Positions 22,496 through 24,346 of a stretch of 24,346 nucleotides of DNA are shown piece after piece. The position numbers and the translations under genes are program-made. The number at the start of each line of letters is the position of its first letter. Position 1 is the stretch's first letter. The notes beneath the pieces are model-generated. The model was not told where the DNA came from and did no database searches. It saw only the letters and a program-made list of their open reading frames with translations. Source of the DNA: Chloroflexi bacterium RBG_16_60_22 (lineage in GTDB: Bacteria > Chloroflexota > Dehalococcoidia > Dehalococcoidales > RBG-16-60-22). The stretch is from contig MGNX01000032.1 of NCBI GenBank assembly GCA_001796935.1, positions 8,894 to 33,239 on the forward strand. The letters are read 5' to 3'.

Positions 22496-23632
22496 TCACC
22501 CCGGCAGGAAGCGCCAGAAGACCTCGTTACTCAGCAGCTGGCCGCGGCGCGTGAGTTTGATATGCCCGTCAATCTGCTCCAGAAGGCCGGCATCGGCCAT
22601 TTCCTCGACCGGCCGGTTATAATGTGTAAGTATATCTATGCCGAAGCGGTTTTTAATGTTATTGATGTCGATTCCTTCTCCCAGCCGCAAACCAAGGATG
22701 ACGGTTTCGGCAAGCTGAAGACCGGGGCTAATCTCTTCATCCAGATCCAGCACCGGCGGTAATTTCTCTGAAAAGTCAGCCAGATACTTATCTAAACTCC
22801 TGGTATTGGCGAAGCGGTGACCGTCCAGATAGGAGTGGGCCGCCACACCTACTCCCAGGTAGGGCAGGTTTTGCCAGTAAGCCAAATTATGGCGGCATTC
22901 CTGCCCTTTTCTGGCCCAGTTTGATATCTCGTAGTGGCCGTAGCTAGGCGCGGCCAGCAGGTCCTCGGCCAGTTCATACTGGTCAGCGCTGAGGTCCGGG
23001 TCAATATCGGGCAAGGAGTCCTCCTCAATGGCTCTCCATATCGGTGTATCTGTCTCAAGAGTGAGAGAATAGAGCGAAAGATGCTCCGGCTCCAACGCAA
23101 TGGCTTCATCCAGTGTTTTCCGCCAGTCACCCAGGGTCTGACCTGGTAACCCGTAGATAAGGTCTACACTCAAATTATCAAATCCGGAGCCCCGGGCAAA
23201 TCGTACCGCTTCTCTGGCCTCGGCCGCGGTATGAATACGGCCGAGCAACGCCAGCTCCGCATCATTCAGACTCTGTACCCCCAGGCTCAAACGGTTAACT
23301 CCGAGTTCCCTGATAGCAGTCAGATAGGCCATGTTTGCCAGACCCGGATTAGCCTCAATGGTTATTTCGGCCGTTTCCTCCACAATATATAGCGAGCCAA
23401 CCGTGGCGAGAATATCCGCTATCTGTTTAATAGAAAGCAAGTTAGGAGTACCGCCGCCAAAATAGATACTGCGCACACGCTCTCCACGGGCGCGCCGTAC
23501 CAGTTCCCCCTTGAGTGCACTTACGTACGCGGGAATATCAGCCTCACGGTACTCATACGAAATAAAGGAGCAGTAGTTGCACTTGCGGCGGCAAAAAGGC
23601 ACGTGAAGGTAAAGCGCGATGGCATGGGACAC
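22496..23632 (-). CDS. hemW: Heme chaperone HemW (radical SAM, formerly HemN-like)
   Basis: A 378-residue radical SAM protein. The cluster motif CRRKCNYC (Cys14, Cys18, Cys21) is followed by SF, as in HemW, rather than the extra Cys of true coproporphyrinogen dehydrogenase HemN. Other family marks: YFGGGTPNLL (about 58-67), EANPG, NRLSLGVQSL, DLIYGLPGQT, HLSLYSLTLE, YEISNWAR and the C-terminal HemW domain (GLRLGEGID...LTRRGQLLSNEVF). HemW binds heme and hands it to membrane respiratory enzymes, which fits a genome with c-type cytochromes. The start is GTG at 23632, with no ribosome site upstream; an extended -10 ends six bases before it, suggesting a leaderless transcript. lepA follows directly. 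Confidence 0.95.
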   Translation of the reverse strand: MSHAIALYLHVPFCRRKCNYCSFISYEYREADIPAYVSALKGELVRRARGERVRSIYFGGGTPNLLSIKQIADILATVGSLYIVEETAEITIEANPGLANMAYLTAIRELGVNRLSLGVQSLNDAELALLGRIHTAAEAREAVRFARGSGFDNLSVDLIYGLPGQTLGDWRKTLDEAIALEPEHLSLYSLTLETDTPIWRAIEEDSLPDIDPDLSADQYELAEDLLAAPSYGHYEISNWARKGQECRHNLAYWQNLPYLGVGVAAHSYLDGHRFANTRSLDKYLADFSEKLPPVLDLDEEISPGLQLAETVILGLRLGEGIDINNIKNRFGIDILTHYNRPVEEMADAGLLEQIDGHIKLTRRGQLLSNEVFWRFLPG

Positions 23633-23638
23633 GATATG

Positions 23639-23647
23639 ATTATAGCA
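23639..23647 (-). promoter_or_regulatory. Extended -10 promoter directly before hemW
   Basis: On the - strand TGC-TATAAT, a perfect extended -10, with six bases (CATATC) between it and the GTG. Standard spacing would put +1 on the G of the start codon. No good -35 is seen. Confidence 0.65.
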
Positions 23648-23681
23648 GATTTAGCAGAATACCCTCTAAAAGAGGTCCATG

Positions 23682-23710
23682 TTTACAAAGCTGATTTTTA
23701 GGGGTAAAAT
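23682..23710 (+). promoter_or_regulatory. Promoter of tRNA-Val
   Basis: TTTACA (23682-23687), 17-base spacer, TAAAAT (23705-23710). The start would be near 23717, about six bases before the mature tRNA. Confidence 0.65.
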
Positions 23711-23722
23711 AAGTATGTTTCC

Positions 23723-23798
23723 GGGCGGTTAGCTCAGTGGTTAGAGCGCTTGCTTCACACGCAAGAGGTCACAGGTTCAAGTCCTGTACCGCCCACCA
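23723..23798 (+). tRNA. tRNA-Val, anticodon CAC, CCA encoded
   Basis: A complete cloverleaf: acceptor GGGCGGT (23723-23729) pairing with ACCGCCC (23788-23794), D stem GCTC/GAGC, anticodon stem CTTGC/GCAAG around TTCACAC (anticodon CAC), T stem ACAGG/CCTGT with loop TTCAAGT, discriminator A and encoded CCA (23796-23798). Confidence 0.97.
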
Positions 23799-23806
23799 TT
23801 CTTTCC

Positions 23807-23831
23807 CCGGATAAGCACTTCATATATCCGG
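23807..23831 (+). terminator. Hairpin after tRNA-Val
   Basis: CCGGATA (23807-23813) pairs exactly with TATCCGG (23825-23831) around an 11-base loop, 8 bases after the tRNA end. It lacks a T run but may set the transcript end or guide 3' processing. Confidence 0.4.
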
Positions 23832-23863
23832 TACAGCCCCCCGTACGCTACTCTTCCCGACCC

Positions 23864-23889
23864 TTCCTGCCCGCTTTCAGGGACAGGAA
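23864..23889. terminator. Second hairpin between tRNA-Val and the next promoter
   Basis: TTCCTG (23864-23869) pairs with CAGGAA (23884-23889), extended inward by CC/GG after a single C/A mismatch; the 3' side is followed by AATTTATT. A plausible weak terminator that isolates the following strong promoter. Confidence 0.4.
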
Positions 23890-23942
23890 AATTTATTCAA
23901 AAAGTATTGATATCTACCGGAAAATATAATCGTAACTGCCCG

Positions 23943-23971
23943 TTGACAATTCGGGAAATGTGGAATATAGT
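23943..23971 (+). promoter_or_regulatory. Sigma-70 promoter for the terminal lipoprotein gene
   Basis: TTGACA (23943-23948), 17-base spacer, TATAGT (23966-23971). The start would be near 23978. A second candidate, TTGATA (24097-24102) with a 16-base spacer and TATAAG (24119-24124), lies within the leader. Confidence 0.6.
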
Positions 23972-23977
23972 AAAAAA

Positions 23978-24269
23978 ATCAAATAAATGTCATATATGTA
24001 TAACAATGCTCTTCAGGATACGGGCAATGGTTTCCGTGTTCATGGAGCACCGCGGAAAAACGCTGATTTATTGATTTGTATTGATATTGAGAGGGGTTGA
24101 TAAACCAGCCGCAGATAGTATAAGTTCAGTTCATACCTGAGGCGATTGTCATGTTTTACAGTTCGACTGATATGTATGCGTGTGTATTACGGGCACCGGA
24201 AACGCTAAATTGGCGGTTATCGGTGCCCTTTAGCATTATAGGCGGTAATTATTTTATGAGGAGGGAAAG
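23978..24269 (+). other. Long structured leader before the lipoprotein gene
   Basis: No gene is seen. Two stems stand out: TTTCCGTG/CGCGGAAA (24031-24038 with 24051-24058, one G-U pair) and GGGCACCG/CGGTGCCC (24191-24198 with 24221-24228), the latter with an imperfect inner stem AACGC/GCGGTT and a TTTAG end. The length and structure would suit a leader-regulated or attenuated gene; I do not recognise a known riboswitch. Confidence 0.35.
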
Positions 24270-24346
24270 ATGAAAAAACTGTTCCTTGTCCCGATAATCG
24301 TGCTGCTTGCCGTCAGCCTGGTTCTCGGCAGCTGTGCTCAACCGGC
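24270..24346 (+). CDS. N-terminal end of a lipoprotein (3' end outside window)
   Basis: Twenty-five codons are visible: a signal peptide beginning MKKLFLVPIIVLLAV and ending in lipobox LGSC, with the lipidated Cys at position 22, followed by AQPA. GAGGAGGGA lies 5 bases before the ATG. The start of the mature part is like that of the DctP protein in this window (CTQPAPAP), so it may be another binding lipoprotein with a Pro-Ala tether, for a TRAP or ABC transporter. The visible part is too short to say more. Confidence 0.8.
   Translation, partial: MKKLFLVPIIVLLAVSLVLGSCAQP

Noticed and set aside
22496..23632. Oxygen-independent coproporphyrinogen III dehydrogenase (HemN)
   Set aside because: The cluster motif is followed by Ser-Phe rather than the extra Cys of HemN, and the length and C-terminal domain fit HemW.
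1..24346. Insertion sequences, phage genes, CRISPR arrays or toxin-antitoxin pairs
   Set aside because: No transposase, integrase, repeat-spacer pattern or typical toxin-antitoxin gene pair was seen on either strand.

Overview
The window looks like a piece of an anaerobic, GC-rich bacterial genome. I infer Chloroflexota, probably close to Dehalococcoidia, from the mix of gene families: an ActC-like NrfD respiratory module with c-type cytochromes, a URO-D/corrinoid methyl-transfer pair, a CCG-domain iron-sulfur protein next to a flavoprotein, and a TRAP transporter. No rRNA or taxonomic marker confirms this. Gene starts mostly carry strong GGAGG-type Shine-Dalgarno sites, and several promoters are close to the sigma-70 consensus.

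Layout. (1) 1-5445, + strand: the end of a cyclic-nucleotide-binding-domain protein, a diheme cytochrome lipoprotein, a stomatin/SPFH protein, then a tightly coupled trio made of a TAT-exported four-cluster ferredoxin, an NrfD/ActC-like quinol membrane subunit and a membrane-anchored monoheme cytochrome with an Ig-like domain. No molybdopterin catalytic subunit is present in the window. (2) 5466-5542: tRNA-Pro(GGG), - strand. (3) 5670-7109, + strand: a C_GCAxxG_C_C family protein and an SDR dehydrogenase under one promoter. (4) 7181-12941, - strand: two transcription units. One carries a corrinoid protein and a URO-D-type methyltransferase. The other carries EtfB without EtfA, a VAO/GlcD-type flavoprotein and an HdrD/LutA/GlpC-like CCG iron-sulfur protein, and starts at a promoter covered by an operator-like dyad. 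(5) 13055-16232, - strand: dctPQM TRAP transporter with a near-perfect promoter and a 166-nt leader; its binding protein has Met where the classical carboxylate-binding Arg is expected. (6) 16362-18114: an isolated SAM methyltransferase (-) and an SPL-like radical SAM protein (+). (7) 18126-23632: housekeeping GTPases typA (+) and lepA (-), and hemW (-), with two gene relics flanking typA. (8) 23682-24346: tRNA-Val(CAC), then a strong promoter, a leader of about 290 nt and the first codons of a lipoprotein gene.

How it may work together (inference): the TRAP system would import a small organic substrate; the flavoprotein would oxidise it, passing electrons to the CCG iron-sulfur protein and to EtfB with an EtfA encoded elsewhere; the methyltransferase/corrinoid pair would remove methyl groups from the same class of substrate. 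A methylated or methoxylated aromatic compound would fit but is not shown by the sequence. The NrfD module would exchange electrons between the quinone pool and periplasmic cytochromes.
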